From assembly GCF_000364625.1 (NCBI RefSeq), contig NZ_KB822613.1, positions 1 through 64,000 of the forward strand: a stretch of 64,000 nucleotides of DNA, read 5' to 3'. The position numbers and the translations under genes are program-made. This document shows positions 1-9,683 of the stretch, one piece after another. The notes beneath the pieces were generated by a model. It was not told the DNA's origin. It made no database searches and saw nothing but the letters and a program-made list of their open reading frames with translations. Source of the DNA: Pseudomonas thermotolerans DSM 14292. GTDB lineage: Bacteria > Pseudomonadota > Gammaproteobacteria > Pseudomonadales > Pseudomonadaceae. Each line of letters starts with the position of its first letter. Position 1 is the first letter of the stretch.

Positions 1-2
1 GC

Positions 3-161
3 CAAATGCCCGTGGACAACTGGCACGAACTGATCGGCGATCCAACCCTGGCCGACGCCATCCTCGACCGCCTGGTGCACAACGCCTACCGGATCAACCT
101 CAAGGGCGAATCGATGAGAAAGCGGGTGAAGAAATTGACGACACCGGGCACCTCAGACTAA
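3..161 (+). CDS. istB: IstB-type ATP-binding protein of an IS21-family element, C-terminal fragment
   Basis: The frame is open from the window edge to TAA and encodes the last 52 residues of an IstB helper ATPase. The stretch [20 protein letters not shown] followed by a basic tail (RMRKR-like, then KRVKK) is the typical IstB C-terminus. In IS21-family elements IstB assists the IstA transposase in target choice and strand transfer. The N-terminal and Walker motifs lie outside the window, so I cannot tell whether the copy is intact. It reads towards the repeat-rich right end of the element, as expected for the second gene of an istAB pair. Confidence 0.85.
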   Translation, partial: QMPVDNWHELIGDPTLADAILDRLVHNAYRINLKGESMRKRVKKLTTPGTSD

Positions 162-197
162 CAATGCAACCCCTGCGTCGCTGCGCTCCGACTGCCC

Positions 198-289
198 GGC
201 CGGATGGCCGTGGAACAGGTGGCCAGATGGCCGTGGAATGCCTGGCCAGATGAGAGCGGACTGGGTGGCCGGATGGCGTGGAATCCGCA
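198..289. repeat. Four tandem 23-bp terminal repeats of the IS21-type element
   Basis: Units start at 198, 221, 244 and 267, exactly 23 bp apart, and share GGCC(A/G)GATGGCCGTGGAA. Unit 3 is the most diverged (GATGAGAGCGGA in the middle) and unit 4 lacks one C. Multiple internal repeats at the ends are the known transposase-binding sites of this IS family. Confidence 0.8.
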
Positions 290-353
290 GGTTATAAGAA
301 AACCCGGCCATATTCAGTCGTCGCAATCACTTGCTTTTGAGTCCTTTCATTAG

Positions 354-1262
354 ATGAATTCATCCTCGCGCCCTTTCGAATGGTTATTAGAGAACCTGGA
401 AGTCGAGACCAGCGTCTTCCATGTCGGCCGTTACTGCGGTGGCTGGCAGGCCAGCACCAGCGGTATGGCGCGGGCCAGCTTCCATCTGCTGCTGCACGGC
501 GACTGCTGGCTGCACCGCGACGACGATGGCTCCAGCACCGCGCTGCGCGAGGGCGATGCGGTCTTCCTGCTCAGTGACCTGCCCTATCGACTGTCCAGCG
601 AGGCCCAGGCGGCGGGCGCCCGGCACAGCCCCCGCCCGGCCATGCAAGCGCTGGCCGTCGGGCAGGCCGAGGGTACCGGGCTGGTCTGCGGCTTCTTCCA
701 CTTCCGTCCGGGGCTGAGCAGTCTGATCCTCGAGGCGTTGCCCAAGGTGCTGGTGCTGCGCGTCGGCGATCCGGGCAGCAGCGCGGCGCGCCGTCTATTC
801 GAACTGATCCTCGCTGAATGCACCCGCCCTGCCGGACCTTCGGCCATGCTGCTGGAACGCCTCAGCCAGCTGCTGTTCCTCTACGTGCTGCGCGAACAGG
901 GTCAGGTGGGCGACCTCGGCGGCCTGCTCGGTCTGGCCCGCAATCCGCAATTCGCCCCGCTTCTGGAGGCACTGATCGCCGAACCGGGCCGGGCCTGGAA
1001 CCTCGCCGAGATGGCCGTGCTCACCGGCCTCTCCCGCTCGGCCTTCTGCAAGCGCTTCCAGGAACTGGCCGGCACCTCGCCGGGCCAGGTGCTGCTCGGC
1101 CTGCGCGTTCGCCAGGCCTGCCGCTTGCTGCGCCAGGGCCAGCCGGTGGCCGAGGTGGCCGAGGCGGTCGGCTACCAGTCGGTGGCCGCCTTCACCCGGG
1201 CCTTCGCCAAGCTCACCAGCATCCTGCCGGGCGCCTTCCGCAAGCAGTACGCCACCGGGTAA
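354..1262 (+). CDS. AraC-family transcriptional regulator with N-terminal cupin domain
   Basis: The protein is 302 aa. Residues 1 to about 190 look like the cupin-type AraC sensor domain: a His-containing segment (FHLLLHGDCWLH), then an acidic turn and EGDAVFLLSDLPYRL. The last ~100 residues carry the two helix-turn-helix motifs of the AraC/XylS DNA-binding domain (WNLAEMAVLTGLSRSAFCKR and PVAEVAEAVGYQSVAAFTRA). The target and ligand cannot be read from the sequence; the only gene next to it is the convergent acetyltransferase. Only 64 bp separate the start from the insertion sequence, so its native promoter may be lost or replaced. The start has no clear ribosome-binding site, and an internal start is possible. 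Confidence 0.85.
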   Translation: MNSSSRPFEWLLENLEVETSVFHVGRYCGGWQASTSGMARASFHLLLHGDCWLHRDDDGSSTALREGDAVFLLSDLPYRLSSEAQAAGARHSPRPAMQALAVGQAEGTGLVCGFFHFRPGLSSLILEALPKVLVLRVGDPGSSAARRLFELILAECTRPAGPSAMLLERLSQLLFLYVLREQGQVGDLGGLLGLARNPQFAPLLEALIAEPGRAWNLAEMAVLTGLSRSAFCKRFQELAGTSPGQVLLGLRVRQACRLLRQGQPVAEVAEAVGYQSVAAFTRAFAKLTSILPGAFRKQYATG

Positions 1263-1268
1263 CAGCGC

Positions 1269-2231
1269 TCAGGCGTCGTCGGAAGCGGACTGCCGGCCGC
1301 ACTCCTGCTGCAGACTGGCCTGGGTGACGCTGCTGCCCGGCGGCACGCTGCGGGTGATCCATACGTTGCCGCCGATGGTCGAACCGGCGCCGATGGTGAT
1401 GCGGCCGAGAATGGTCGCCCCAGCATAGATCACCACGTCGTCCTCGACGATCGGGTGGCGCGGCTGGCCTTTCAGGAGTTGGCCCTGCTCGTCGCTCTCG
1501 AAGCGCTTGGCCCCCAGGGTCACCGCCTGGTAGAGGCGCACCCGCTCGCCGATGATCGCCGTCTCGCCTATGACCACGCCGGTGCCGTGGTCGATGAAGA
1601 AGCTGCCGCCGATCTGAGCGCCTGGGTGGATGTCGATGCCGGTGGCCGAGTGGGCCAGTTCGGCGATGATCCGCGCCAGCAGCGGCAGGCCGGCGCAGTA
1701 CAGGTGATGGGCGATGCGGTGGTGAATCACCGCCAGCACGCCCGGGTAGCAGAGCAGCACCTCGTCGACGCTGCGAGCCGCCGGGTCCCCCTTGTAGGCG
1801 GCGATCACGTCGCTGTCGAGCAGCCGGCGCATGGCCGGCAGGGCCTCGGCGAACTCCCGCACCAGGTGCTCGGCCCGGGTATCGACGTCGCCCTCATCAC
1901 GCCGCGCCTGGCGGGCCGCATAGCGCAGCTCCAGACGGGCCTGCTCGTAGAGACTGTCCAGGGCCTGCTTCAGGGTAAGGGCGACGTACTGCTCCTCGCA
2001 GGCATGACGCAGGTCCTCCGGTCCCAAGCGCATCGGAAAGAGCGCCCCGCAGAGGTCGGTGACGAAGGTCTGCACCACCGCCGGCGACGGCAGCTCGCGA
2101 TCAGCCTCGCTGTTGCGGCCGGTGCGCTTGCGCCAGTCCTGGCGTGCCTCGCGCAGTTGCTGGGTAACCTGGGCCAGCGGCCAACGGCTCGCCAGCTGAT
2201 CGGGAGAGAGCTTGTAAGGCATGGAAGTCAT
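1269..2231 (-). CDS. epsC: Serine O-acetyltransferase, EpsC type
   Basis: The 320-aa protein acetylates L-serine from acetyl-CoA, the first step of cysteine synthesis. The C-terminal half is a left-handed beta-helix of hexapeptide repeats (GIDIHPGAQIGGSFFIDHGT, GVVIGETAIIGERVRLYQAV), with the catalytic His-Asp pair in HSATGIDIHPGA and FFIDHGTG. The N-terminal ~120 residues are a helical extension typical of the longer EpsC subgroup and absent from short CysE forms. It converges with the AraC-type gene with a 6-bp gap. Translation could also begin at the fourth codon (position 2222). It is probably cytosolic. Confidence 0.92.
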   Translation of the reverse strand: MTSMPYKLSPDQLASRWPLAQVTQQLREARQDWRKRTGRNSEADRELPSPAVVQTFVTDLCGALFPMRLGPEDLRHACEEQYVALTLKQALDSLYEQARLELRYAARQARRDEGDVDTRAEHLVREFAEALPAMRRLLDSDVIAAYKGDPAARSVDEVLLCYPGVLAVIHHRIAHHLYCAGLPLLARIIAELAHSATGIDIHPGAQIGGSFFIDHGTGVVIGETAIIGERVRLYQAVTLGAKRFESDEQGQLLKGQPRHPIVEDDVVIYAGATILGRITIGAGSTIGGNVWITRSVPPGSSVTQASLQQECGRQSASDDA

Positions 2232-2477
2232 GGCCCTGGATCAGTGCGAAGACCCGGAAGGATACCGCCTGGCTCCCGGCACGCCAGCAGTTTTTAGCTA
2301 TGAAGGGCACCCGGGCCGCTCAGACTCTGAACAGTCGTAGCGCTCAGGTCCCACCCTTCCTCCCGCCTGTCCGCCGCCTGAACGGACGCAGCCGTCTTCG
2401 ACAGAATCGCGGAACAGCGCGTGCCGAACGGCCGGAGAACTCGGGCAAGGCATCGCGTCAGCCTCCCCTCCAAAACG

Positions 2478-2502
2478 AAAGGGGCAGCTCTCGCTGCCCC
2501 TT
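2478..2502 (-). terminator. Factor-independent terminator of ppiD
   Basis: A GGGGCAGC/GCTGCCCC stem with a 4-nt loop is followed on the minus strand by CTTTCGTTTT, 24 bp after the ppiD stop. The rest of 2232-2525, between epsC and ppiD, shows no convincing small gene. Confidence 0.8.
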
Positions 2503-2525
2503 GGCTCGGCCTCGCCGACCCCGGC

Positions 2526-4397
2526 CTACTTGCGCTCGATCTCCGCGCTGCGCTCCAGCTCGCGGCGGAAGGCGGAGAAGTCCTGCTGACCGCTGCGCGA
2601 AGCCAGGAACTGGCGATACATCTCGCGCTCGTCCTCGGCCAGCTCGTCATCCGGCTCGCTGACGCCCTTCAGCTGCAGGATCACGTAGTCGCCGTTGGCC
2701 AGAGCCACGCCAGCGAAGGTCGGCTTACCGTCCACCGGACGCGGCATGCGGAACAGGGTCTGCAGCACCACGGGCTCCACACCTTCCTGGCTGCGGGTCG
2801 CTGCTTCAATCTGCTGCCAGGTCTGGCCACCGGCGGCCTGCTCGACCGGGGTCTTGTCCTCGCGCAGACCGGCCAGGAGCTTCTCGCCTTCGCTACGCGC
2901 CTGCTCGGCGGCGCGCTTCTCGACCAGTTGCTCGCGAATGCTGGCCGCGACCTGCTCGAAGGGCAGTTGCTCGGGCTTCCGGTGCTCCTTCACCCGCAGC
3001 ACCACGGCGGTGTCCGGATCCAGCTCCAGGAGGTTGCTGTTGGCGCCATCCTCCAGCACTTCCGGGCTGTAGGCGGCCTGGATCACCTGGTTGTTGGCGG
3101 TCAACCCCTCCCCTCCCTCACGCCCGAACGGTGCCGAGATCTGTACCTGGAGACCGAGCTCCTGGGCCGGCTGGGCCAGGTCGGACGCTTCGAAGGCGGC
3201 GTCCTCGAGAGCCTTGCTGGCCTCGACGAAACGCTGCTCGACCTGCTGGGCCTTAAGCTCGCGGACCAGTTTGTCCTTCAGGCTGTCGAAGCTGGGTACT
3301 TCCGGCGCCTGCACGTCCAGCAGCTTGATCAAGTGCCAGCCGTATTCGCTACGCACCGGCTGGGACACCTCGCCTTTCTTGAGCGCATACAGGGCGGTCT
3401 CGAACTCGCTGTCGTACACGCCGGGACCAGCGAAGCCCAGCTCGCCGCCGTTGTCGGCCGAACCTGGGTCCTCGGAGAACTCCTTGGCCAGGGCTGCGAA
3501 GTCCTTGCCCTCGTCGAGCTGTTTGCGGATCTCCTCGATCTTCGCCTTGGCCTGAGCCTCGTCGACCTTGTCGTTCACCTCGACGAGGATGTGCGCGGCA
3601 TTGCGCTGCTCGGCCAGATTGGCGATCTCCCGCTGGTAGAGCGCTTGCAGCTCCTCGTCGCTGACCTCGACCTTGTCGAAGAAGGCGTCCTTCTTCAGTT
3701 CGACGTACTCGATGACCACCTGCTCGGGACTCATGTACTGGGCACTGTGCTCGTCGTAGTAGGCCTTGACCTCATCGTCGGAAACCTCGGCGTGCGCCTT
3801 GTCAGCCTTGACGGTGAGGCTGGCGAAGTCGCGGGTCTGGCGTTCCAGCCGGGCGAAGGAGCGGACTTCCTCGTCGGTGACGAAGCCGCTGCCGGCAATC
3901 CCGGCACGCAGCTGGGCGATCAGCATTTCCTGCTCAAGCATCTGGCGGAACTGCAAACGGGTGTAACCCATCTGGCGGATCACCTGATCGTACTTGTCGA
4001 CGCTGAACTGGCCGTTCACCTGGAATTCCGGCGTCTGCAGGATCACCTGATCGAGCGCTTGCTGGGAAAACACGAAATCCGCATCGTTGGCGCTCTGCAG
4101 CAGCAGCTTGCGCTCGATCAGCCCCTTCAGCGCAGCCTCGCGCAGCAGTTTGTCGTCGAGGCGGGAAACGTCGAAATCCTTGCCCAGACGCTGGATGAGC
4201 TGGCGACGCTGCATGTCCACAGCCTGGCTCAGCTCGTTCTGGGTGATTTCCTCACCGTTGACCTCTGCCGCGACCTGGGTGTTGTTCACCGTGTTGATGA
4301 TCGCGTCGAAGCCAGTCAAGGCCAGCAGGACGACAATGACCCCGATGATGGTCTTGGCGATCCAGCCTTGAGAATTATCCCTGATGTTCTGCAGCAT
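2526..4397 (-). CDS. ppiD: PpiD, membrane-anchored periplasmic chaperone with parvulin domain
   Basis: The 623-aa protein has one N-terminal transmembrane anchor (about residues 13-33, WIAKTIIGVIVVLLALTGF) and a large periplasmic part. A SurA-like chaperone region follows the anchor. A parvulin domain lies around 265-355 (NAAHILVEVNDKVDEAQAK, then GGELGFAGPGVYDSEFETAL and YGWHLIKLLDV), and a C-terminal PpiC-like domain closes the protein. PpiD assists proteins leaving the Sec translocon; the first parvulin domain of family members is often catalytically inactive, which I cannot decide here. It is the last gene of the clp-lon-hupB block, with its own terminator. Confidence 0.95.
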   Translation of the reverse strand: MLQNIRDNSQGWIAKTIIGVIVVLLALTGFDAIINTVNNTQVAAEVNGEEITQNELSQAVDMQRRQLIQRLGKDFDVSRLDDKLLREAALKGLIERKLLLQSANDADFVFSQQALDQVILQTPEFQVNGQFSVDKYDQVIRQMGYTRLQFRQMLEQEMLIAQLRAGIAGSGFVTDEEVRSFARLERQTRDFASLTVKADKAHAEVSDDEVKAYYDEHSAQYMSPEQVVIEYVELKKDAFFDKVEVSDEELQALYQREIANLAEQRNAAHILVEVNDKVDEAQAKAKIEEIRKQLDEGKDFAALAKEFSEDPGSADNGGELGFAGPGVYDSEFETALYALKKGEVSQPVRSEYGWHLIKLLDVQAPEVPSFDSLKDKLVRELKAQQVEQRFVEASKALEDAAFEASDLAQPAQELGLQVQISAPFGREGGEGLTANNQVIQAAYSPEVLEDGANSNLLELDPDTAVVLRVKEHRKPEQLPFEQVAASIREQLVEKRAAEQARSEGEKLLAGLREDKTPVEQAAGGQTWQQIEAATRSQEGVEPVVLQTLFRMPRPVDGKPTFAGVALANGDYVILQLKGVSEPDDELAEDEREMYRQFLASRSGQQDFSAFRRELERSAEIERK

Positions 4398-4463
4398 GCT
4401 TTGCCCCCGAAAACGGCTGAAACGACAGCACAGCCGCGGAGTGTAGGTAGGTCCAAATATGAG

Positions 4464-4487
4464 AAAGGCGCATCCGAGGATGCGCCT
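4464..4487 (-). terminator. Terminator of hupB
   Basis: The perfect inverted repeat AAGGCGCATC/GATGCGCCTT with a 4-nt loop lies between hupB and ppiD. The minus-strand transcript ends in a short T-rich run (CTTTCTC), so the terminator is moderate in strength. Confidence 0.65.
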
Positions 4488-4608
4488 TCGATTTTACTGC
4501 TGGAGCGGTCGAGTCACGTATCAGCGGAACTCGGGGCCGAGCGTCGACCGACTAGTTGCCGCTCCATGCCCAGGCGAGCCTGGCAGGGCTAGGCCCGAAG
4601 AGCGCCTA

Positions 4609-4881
4609 TCAGTTGACGGCGTCCTTCAGGGCTTTACCGGCTTTGAAGCCCGGGATCTTGGCAGCAGCGATATTGATCGGCTTGCCGGTCTGCGGGTTAC
4701 GACCAGTGCGGGCGGCGCGCTCTTTGACGGAGAAAGTGCCAAAACCAACCAGTACTACGGAGTCACCGGCCTTCAGAGCACCAGTAACGGATTCGATTAC
4801 TGCATCCAGCGCACGGCCAGCGACAGCTTTCGGGATATCAGCAGATGCAGCGATGGCATCAATCAGTTCCGACTTGTTCAC
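4609..4881 (-). CDS. hupB: Nucleoid protein HU-beta
   Basis: The 90-aa product starts [18 protein letters not shown] and carries the HU signature [20 protein letters not shown] with the DNA-intercalating Arg-Asn-Pro arm. I chose the GTG at 4879-4881 because an AGGGG ribosome-binding site lies just upstream and because the protein then has the family's normal length; upstream extension would add about 27 non-homologous residues. HU bends and compacts DNA. It sits between lon and ppiD with a strong promoter of its own (4974-5003). Confidence 0.96.
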   Translation of the reverse strand: MNKSELIDAIAASADIPKAVAGRALDAVIESVTGALKAGDSVVLVGFGTFSVKERAARTGRNPQTGKPINIAAAKIPGFKAGKALKDAVN

Positions 4882-4973
4882 TCTAAGTCCCCTTATTCCT
4901 GTTGAGTTGTTTCTTAATTTTTGGTGTAAGCAAAGCGGGCGCCGAATGGCCTGCCGCCCCAAATAAGAGCCGC

Positions 4974-5003
4974 TTTATAACAAGCCCCTGAAAAATGTGT
5001 CAA
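4974..5003 (-). promoter_or_regulatory. Sigma70 promoter of hupB
   Basis: On the minus strand TTGACA (4998-5003) and TATAAA (4974-4979) are separated by 18 bp. The match to consensus is near perfect, as expected for an abundant protein. It lies about 93 bp upstream of the hupB GTG. Confidence 0.75.
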
Positions 5004-5016
5004 GGAAGCCCCCCAG

Positions 5017-7413
5017 CTAATGCGTGCTGATTCGCTCCTTGGAGTCAGACTCGCGCTTGTCATCCTTTGCAACCATCTCCGGAGCCGCATCAGGCAAGGG
5101 CTCCGGGGCGTATTGCAGCGCAATTTGCAGGACCTCGTCAATCCATTTAACCGGTTTAATCTGCAGATCTTGCTTAATATTTTCGGGAATTTCCTTCAGA
5201 TCCCGAACATTTTCTTCGGGAATGATCACAGTCTTGATTCCGCCCCGATGCGCGGCCAGCAATTTTTCTTTCAAACCGCCAATTGCCAGCACTTGGCCAC
5301 GTAGGGTGATCTCCCCGGTCATGGCCACGTCGGCGCGGACCGGAATCTGCGTCAGAGCGGAAACCACCGCCGTGCACATGCCGATACCGGCGCTGGGACC
5401 ATCCTTTGGCGTGGCCCCTTCCGGCATGTGGATGTGAATGTCGCGCTTCTCGTGGAAATCCACTGGAATCCCCAGGCTCTGCGCTCGGCTTCGCACTACG
5501 GTGAGCGCCGCGGTGATCGACTCGACCATCACGTCCCCCAGCGAGCCGGTCTTGATCAGCTGGCCCTTCCCAGGCACCACGGCGGCCTCGATGGTCAGCA
5601 GCTCGCCGCCCACCTGGGTCCAGGCCAGGCCGGTGACCTGGCCGATCTGGTCCTGCTGCTCAGCCAGACCGTAGCGGTACTTGCGCACGCCGAGGAAGTG
5701 CTCCAGCGAGTCCGGGGTCACAGTCACCTTGAAGCGCTTCTCGCTGGCGTGCTCCTTGACCGCCTTGCGGCAGACCTTGGCGATCTGCCGCTCCAGACCA
5801 CGCACGCCCGCCTCGCGGGTGTAGTAGCGGATGATATCGCGGATCGCCGCCGGCTCGAACTCCAGCTCTCCCTTCTTCAGGCCGCTGGCCTGGGTCTGCT
5901 TGGGCACCAAGTACTTGACGGCGATGTTGACCTTCTCGTCCTCGGTGTAGCCCGGCAAGCGGATCACCTCCATGCGGTCCAGCAGCGGCGCCGGGATGTT
6001 CATGGAGTTGGCGGTGCACAGGAACATCACATCCGACAGGTCGTAGTCGACCTCCAGGTAATGGTCGTTGAAGCTGTGGTTCTGCTCGGGATCGAGCACC
6101 TCGAGTAGCGCCGAGGCGGGATCGCCGCGCATGTCCTGGCCCATCTTGTCGATCTCGTCGAGCAGGAACAGCGGATTGCGCACGCCGACCTTGCTCATCT
6201 TCTGGATCAGCCGGCCCGGCATGGATCCGATGTAGGTGCGCCGATGGCCACGGATCTCGGCCTCGTCACGCACGCCGCCGAGAGCCATGCGCACGAATTT
6301 GCGGTTGGTAGCGCGGGCGATGGACTCGGCCAGCGAGGTCTTGCCCACGCCAGGCGGGCCGACCAGGCAGAGCACCGGCCCCTTGAGCTTCTTCACCCGT
6401 TTCTGCACGGCAAGGTATTCGAGGATGCGCTCCTTGACCTCTTCCAGGCCATAGTGATCGGCATCCAGGATGGATTCGGCGCGGGTCAGGTCGAAGCGCA
6501 CCTTGGTCTCGGCCTTCCAAGGAACGTTCACCAGCCAGTCGATGTAGGAGCGTACCACCGTGGCTTCCGCCGACATCGGCGACATCTGCTTGAGCTTGTT
6601 CAGCTCGGCCTGGGCCTTGGCATAGGCCTCCTTGCTCATGCCCGCTGCCTCGATGCGCTTCTTCAGCTCCTCAAGCTCGCTGTGGCCTTCGTCGCCGTCA
6701 CCCAGCTCCTTCTGGATGGCCTTGATCTGCTCGTTCAGGTAGTACTCGCGCTGGCTACGCTCCATCTGCTTCTTGACGCGGCCACGGATGCGCTTTTCCA
6801 CCTGCAGCAGATCAATCTCGGTATCCAGCAGGGCCAGAACGTGCTCGACCCGCGCGGTCAGGTCGGTGATCTCGAGAATTTCCTGTTTCTGCTCGATTTT
6901 TAGCGCCATGTGCGCCGCCATGGTATCCACTAGGCGGCCGGGCTCGTCGATGCTGTTCAGAGACGATAGCACCTCGCTGGGCACCTTCTTGCCCAGTTGC
7001 ACGTATTGCTCGAACTGACCGAGCAGGCTGCGGACGAACACCTCGGCCTCCCGTTCGGAGACCTCCGGTTCGTCAACCAGCGAAACCTCGACGCGGTAGT
7101 GACCGTCCGCCTCGATGAAGCGCTCAATGGCCGCACGCTGCTCACCTTCGACCAGCACCTTCACGGTACCGTCCGGCAACTTGAGAAGCTGCAGCACAGT
7201 GGCCACGGTGCCTACGCGATAGAGCGCATCCTCGCCGGGATCGTCATCGGCCGGGTTCCTTTGCGCCACCAGCAGAATTTGCTTGTCGCCGGTCATCGCA
7301 GCTTCCAGGGCTTCGATCGACTTCTCGCGGCCGACGAACAGCGGGATGACCATGTGAGGGTAGACCACCACATCACGCAGCGGCAAAAGAGGCAATTCGA
7401 CTGTTGTCTTCAT
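5017..7413 (-). CDS. lon: ATP-dependent protease La (Lon)
   Basis: This is the 798-aa cytosolic AAA+ serine protease. Domains in order: substrate-binding N-domain ([20 protein letters not shown]), coiled coil near residue 200-260, AAA+ module with Walker [10 protein letters not shown] and Walker B FLLDEIDK, and the protease domain with catalytic Ser in [10 protein letters not shown] and Lys in [10 protein letters not shown]. The start is the ATG at 7411-7413 ([10 protein letters not shown]), which gives the family's usual length; a longer frame exists upstream but adds unrelated residues. A heat-shock-like promoter sits upstream. It degrades misfolded and regulatory proteins, including SulA, whose gene is also in this window. 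Confidence 0.97.
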   Translation of the reverse strand: MKTTVELPLLPLRDVVVYPHMVIPLFVGREKSIEALEAAMTGDKQILLVAQRNPADDDPGEDALYRVGTVATVLQLLKLPDGTVKVLVEGEQRAAIERFIEADGHYRVEVSLVDEPEVSEREAEVFVRSLLGQFEQYVQLGKKVPSEVLSSLNSIDEPGRLVDTMAAHMALKIEQKQEILEITDLTARVEHVLALLDTEIDLLQVEKRIRGRVKKQMERSQREYYLNEQIKAIQKELGDGDEGHSELEELKKRIEAAGMSKEAYAKAQAELNKLKQMSPMSAEATVVRSYIDWLVNVPWKAETKVRFDLTRAESILDADHYGLEEVKERILEYLAVQKRVKKLKGPVLCLVGPPGVGKTSLAESIARATNRKFVRMALGGVRDEAEIRGHRRTYIGSMPGRLIQKMSKVGVRNPLFLLDEIDKMGQDMRGDPASALLEVLDPEQNHSFNDHYLEVDYDLSDVMFLCTANSMNIPAPLLDRMEVIRLPGYTEDEKVNIAVKYLVPKQTQASGLKKGELEFEPAAIRDIIRYYTREAGVRGLERQIAKVCRKAVKEHASEKRFKVTVTPDSLEHFLGVRKYRYGLAEQQDQIGQVTGLAWTQVGGELLTIEAAVVPGKGQLIKTGSLGDVMVESITAALTVVRSRAQSLGIPVDFHEKRDIHIHMPEGATPKDGPSAGIGMCTAVVSALTQIPVRADVAMTGEITLRGQVLAIGGLKEKLLAAHRGGIKTVIIPEENVRDLKEIPENIKQDLQIKPVKWIDEVLQIALQYAPEPLPDAAPEMVAKDDKRESDSKERISTH

Positions 7414-7470
7414 GATTTCGGCTCTACGGCGGCCTTTCGGCCGTGGATGTCTGGGCACTGCCCTTGCCCC

Positions 7471-7502
7471 TAAGATGGAGGCAGGGGCAGGAAAAAACAA
7501 GC
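7471..7502 (-). promoter_or_regulatory. Possible heat-shock (sigma32-type) promoter of lon
   Basis: On the minus strand a GCTTG-TT element (7496-7502) is followed about 14 bp later by CCTCCATCTTA (7471-7481), resembling the CTTGAA and CCCCAT-T elements of sigma32 promoters. The match is partial. Confidence 0.4.
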
Positions 7503-7518
7503 ATTCAGATCGGAAATG

Positions 7519-7544
7519 AAAAGGGGCCCATCAAGGGCCCCTTT
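7519..7544 (-). terminator. Terminator of clpX
   Basis: GGGGCCC and GGGCCCC arms around a 4-5 nt loop are followed on the minus strand by TTTTC, 16 bp after the clpX stop. It separates clpX from the lon promoter. Confidence 0.8.
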
Positions 7545-7560
7545 GCGGTCGGGTGGACGA

Positions 7561-8841
7561 TCAGGCCTCCGGCGCCGCCTTTGCGGGCTGTTCGCTGTTC
7601 TCGTAGATCAGCAGCGGCTTGGAGGTCCCGGCGATTACGCTCTCGTCGATCACCACCCTGCTAACCCCGCTCTGCGAGGGAATGTCGTACATGGTATCCA
7701 GCAGCACCCCCTCGAGGATCGACCGCAGGCCGCGAGCGCCGGTCTTGCGTTCCAGGGCACGACGCGCTACCGCGCGCAGGGCGTCCGGACGGAACTCCAG
7801 CTCGACACCTTCCATTTCGAACAGCTTGGCGTACTGCTTGGTCAGCGCGTTCTTCGGTTCGGTGAGGATCTGCACCAGAGCAGCCTCGTCCAGCTCGTCC
7901 AGAGTGGCGATGACCGGCAGACGACCGACGAACTCGGGGATCAGGCCGAACTTGACCAGATCGTCCGGTTCCACCTGACGCAGGGATTCGCCGACCTTCT
8001 TGCCCAGATCGGGGCTGCGAACCTCGGCATTGAAACCGATGCCACCCTTGCTGGAACGGTTCTGGATGACCTTTTCCAGACCGGAGAAGGCGCCACCGCA
8101 AATGAACAGGATGTTGCGGGTATCGACCTGCAGGAACTCCTGCTGCGGGTGCTTGCGGCCGCCCTGCGGCGGTACCGAAGCCACGGTGCCTTCGATCAGC
8201 TTGAGCAGAGCCTGCTGCACGCCCTCACCGGAAACGTCGCGGGTGATCGACGGGTTGTCCGACTTGCGGGAAATCTTGTCGATCTCGTCGATGTAGACGA
8301 TGCCCATCTGGGCCTTCTCCACATCGTAGTCGCACTTCTGCAGAAGCTTCTGGATGATGTTCTCGACGTCCTCACCCACGTAGCCGGCCTCGGTCAGGGT
8401 CGTGGCATCGGCGATGGTGAACGGGACGTTGAGCAAACGGGCCAGGGTTTCCGCGAGCAGCGTCTTGCCCGAGCCGGTGGGACCGATCAGCAGGATGTTG
8501 CTTTTGCCGAGCTCGACGTCGTCCTTCTTGTCGCGCTGGTTGAGACGCTTGTAGTGGTTGTAAACCGCCACCGCCAGGATCTTCTTGGCGCGCTCCTGAC
8601 CGATGACATATTGATCGAGGATGCTGCTGATTTCCTTGGGCGCGGGAAGTTTGTGCGCGTTGCTTTCGGCCTGGGCTTCCTGCACCTCCTCGCGGATGAT
8701 GTCGTTGCACAGGTCGACGCACTCGTCGCAGATAAAGACCGAGGGGCCGGCAATCAACTTGCGTACTTCGTGCTGGCTTTTGCCGCAGAAAGAGCAATAG
8801 AGCAGTTTGCCGTTGTCCTCGCCGTTGCGGGTATCAGTCAT
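7561..8841 (-). CDS. clpX: ClpX, unfoldase subunit of the ClpXP protease
   Basis: The 426-aa AAA+ unfoldase has an N-terminal zinc-binding domain (CSFCGKSQ and CDECVDLC), Walker [11 protein letters not shown], Walker [10 protein letters not shown], and the IGF loop (GGIGFNAEV) that docks on ClpP. I chose the ATG giving [12 protein letters not shown], which yields the family length; an in-frame ATG 45 bp upstream adds unrelated residues. It lies 107 bp downstream of clpP on the same strand, so the two are probably co-transcribed or read through from tig-clpP. It recognises and unfolds tagged substrates such as SsrA-labelled proteins. Confidence 0.97.
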   Translation of the reverse strand: MTDTRNGEDNGKLLYCSFCGKSQHEVRKLIAGPSVFICDECVDLCNDIIREEVQEAQAESNAHKLPAPKEISSILDQYVIGQERAKKILAVAVYNHYKRLNQRDKKDDVELGKSNILLIGPTGSGKTLLAETLARLLNVPFTIADATTLTEAGYVGEDVENIIQKLLQKCDYDVEKAQMGIVYIDEIDKISRKSDNPSITRDVSGEGVQQALLKLIEGTVASVPPQGGRKHPQQEFLQVDTRNILFICGGAFSGLEKVIQNRSSKGGIGFNAEVRSPDLGKKVGESLRQVEPDDLVKFGLIPEFVGRLPVIATLDELDEAALVQILTEPKNALTKQYAKLFEMEGVELEFRPDALRAVARRALERKTGARGLRSILEGVLLDTMYDIPSQSGVSRVVIDESVIAGTSKPLLIYENSEQPAKAAPEA

Positions 8842-8912
8842 TCGATCAATCCAATCCGGTAGGCTTGAAACACAAGATGAAGGCAAATGCGGGCATTTTC
8901 AAGCCCGCGCAA

Positions 8913-8933
8913 CGGCCGGCAGGCAGCCGGCCG
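8913..8933 (-). other. GC-rich hairpin in the clpP-clpX spacer
   Basis: CGGCCGGC and GCCGGCCG pair around a 5-nt loop. No T run follows, so it is more likely an attenuator, processing site or partial terminator between clpP and clpX than a full stop. Confidence 0.5.
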
Positions 8934-8948
8934 CGTGGGATTGACGGT

Positions 8949-9593
8949 TTAGCCGACGATCTGACGACGGGTCAGAACCTGGTCGATGAGTCCGTATTTC
9001 ACCGCCTCTTCACCGCTCATGAAGTTGTCGCGGTCGGTATCCTTCGCGATCACTTCGATCGGCTGGTTGCAGTGATGGGCGAGAATCCGGTTCAGGCGCT
9101 CACGGATGGTGAGGATCTCCCGGGCGTGGATCTCGATGTCCGAGGCCTGGCCCTGGAAGCCGCCCAGTGGCTGGTGGATCATCATCCGCGAGTGCGGCAA
9201 GCAGTAGCGCTTGCCGGCGGCACCACCGGCCAGCAACAGGGCCCCCATACTGCAGGCCTGACCGATGCAGATGGTCGATACGTCCGGCTTGATGAACTGC
9301 ATGGTGTCGTAGATCGACATGCCCGCGGTCACCGAACCACCCGGCGAATTGATGTACAGGTGGATGTCCTTGTCCGGATTCTCAGCCTCAAGGAACAGCA
9401 ACTGAGCCACGACCAGGTTGGCCATGTAGTCCTCGACCGGGCCGACCAGGAAGATCACCCGCTCCTTCAACAGACGGGAGTAGATGTCATAGGCGCGTTC
9501 GCCGCGAGCAGACTGCTCGATCACCATGGGCACCAGACCGCCGGCGGCCTGGATATCGGGCATTTGCTGCATGTGGAGGGGGTTACGGGACAT
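8949..9593 (-). CDS. clpP: ClpP, peptidase subunit of Clp proteases
   Basis: The 214-aa serine peptidase forms the tetradecameric chamber used by ClpX and ClpA. The catalytic Ser is in [14 protein letters not shown] and the His in [14 protein letters not shown], with the Asp further on. The segment [20 protein letters not shown] is diagnostic. The start MSRNPLHM is chosen by length and family similarity; an ATG nine codons upstream is in frame, and a GGGAG lies between the two. The short N-terminal propeptide is presumably removed autocatalytically. It follows tig on the same strand. Confidence 0.96.
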   Translation of the reverse strand: MSRNPLHMQQMPDIQAAGGLVPMVIEQSARGERAYDIYSRLLKERVIFLVGPVEDYMANLVVAQLLFLEAENPDKDIHLYINSPGGSVTAGMSIYDTMQFIKPDVSTICIGQACSMGALLLAGGAAGKRYCLPHSRMMIHQPLGGFQGQASDIEIHAREILTIRERLNRILAHHCNQPIEVIAKDTDRDNFMSGEEAVKYGLIDQVLTRRQIVG

Positions 9594-9632
9594 GTCGTGC
9601 GATCGCTCCCTAGTTTTCATGTCTCAGATACG

Positions 9633-9660
9633 CATAAGCCAGCACGGAGGCTGGCTTATG
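9633..9660 (-). other. 11-bp perfect hairpin between tig and clpP
   Basis: CATAAGCCAGC and GCTGGCTTATG flank a 6-nt loop in the 90-bp spacer. It has the stem of a terminator but no T run, so it may limit read-through from tig or stabilise the tig mRNA end. Confidence 0.6.
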
Positions 9661-9683
9661 GTGTGCTCTAACAGCGGTTGGGG

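Larger units (their letters stand above)
3..289 (+). mobile_element. Right end of an IS21-family insertion sequence
   Basis: The istB tail is followed by four direct repeats and then by a CA dinucleotide at 288-289, which I take as the right terminus because IS21-family ends are TG...CA. The left end and the target duplication lie outside the window, so the boundary is inferred. The insertion point is 64 bp upstream of the AraC-type gene, so the element has probably replaced part of that gene's upstream region. Confidence 0.75.

Noticed and set aside
2421-4592. Long open frame opposite ppiD
   Set aside because: Leu/Asp/Gly-rich antisense shadow of a confidently assigned gene.
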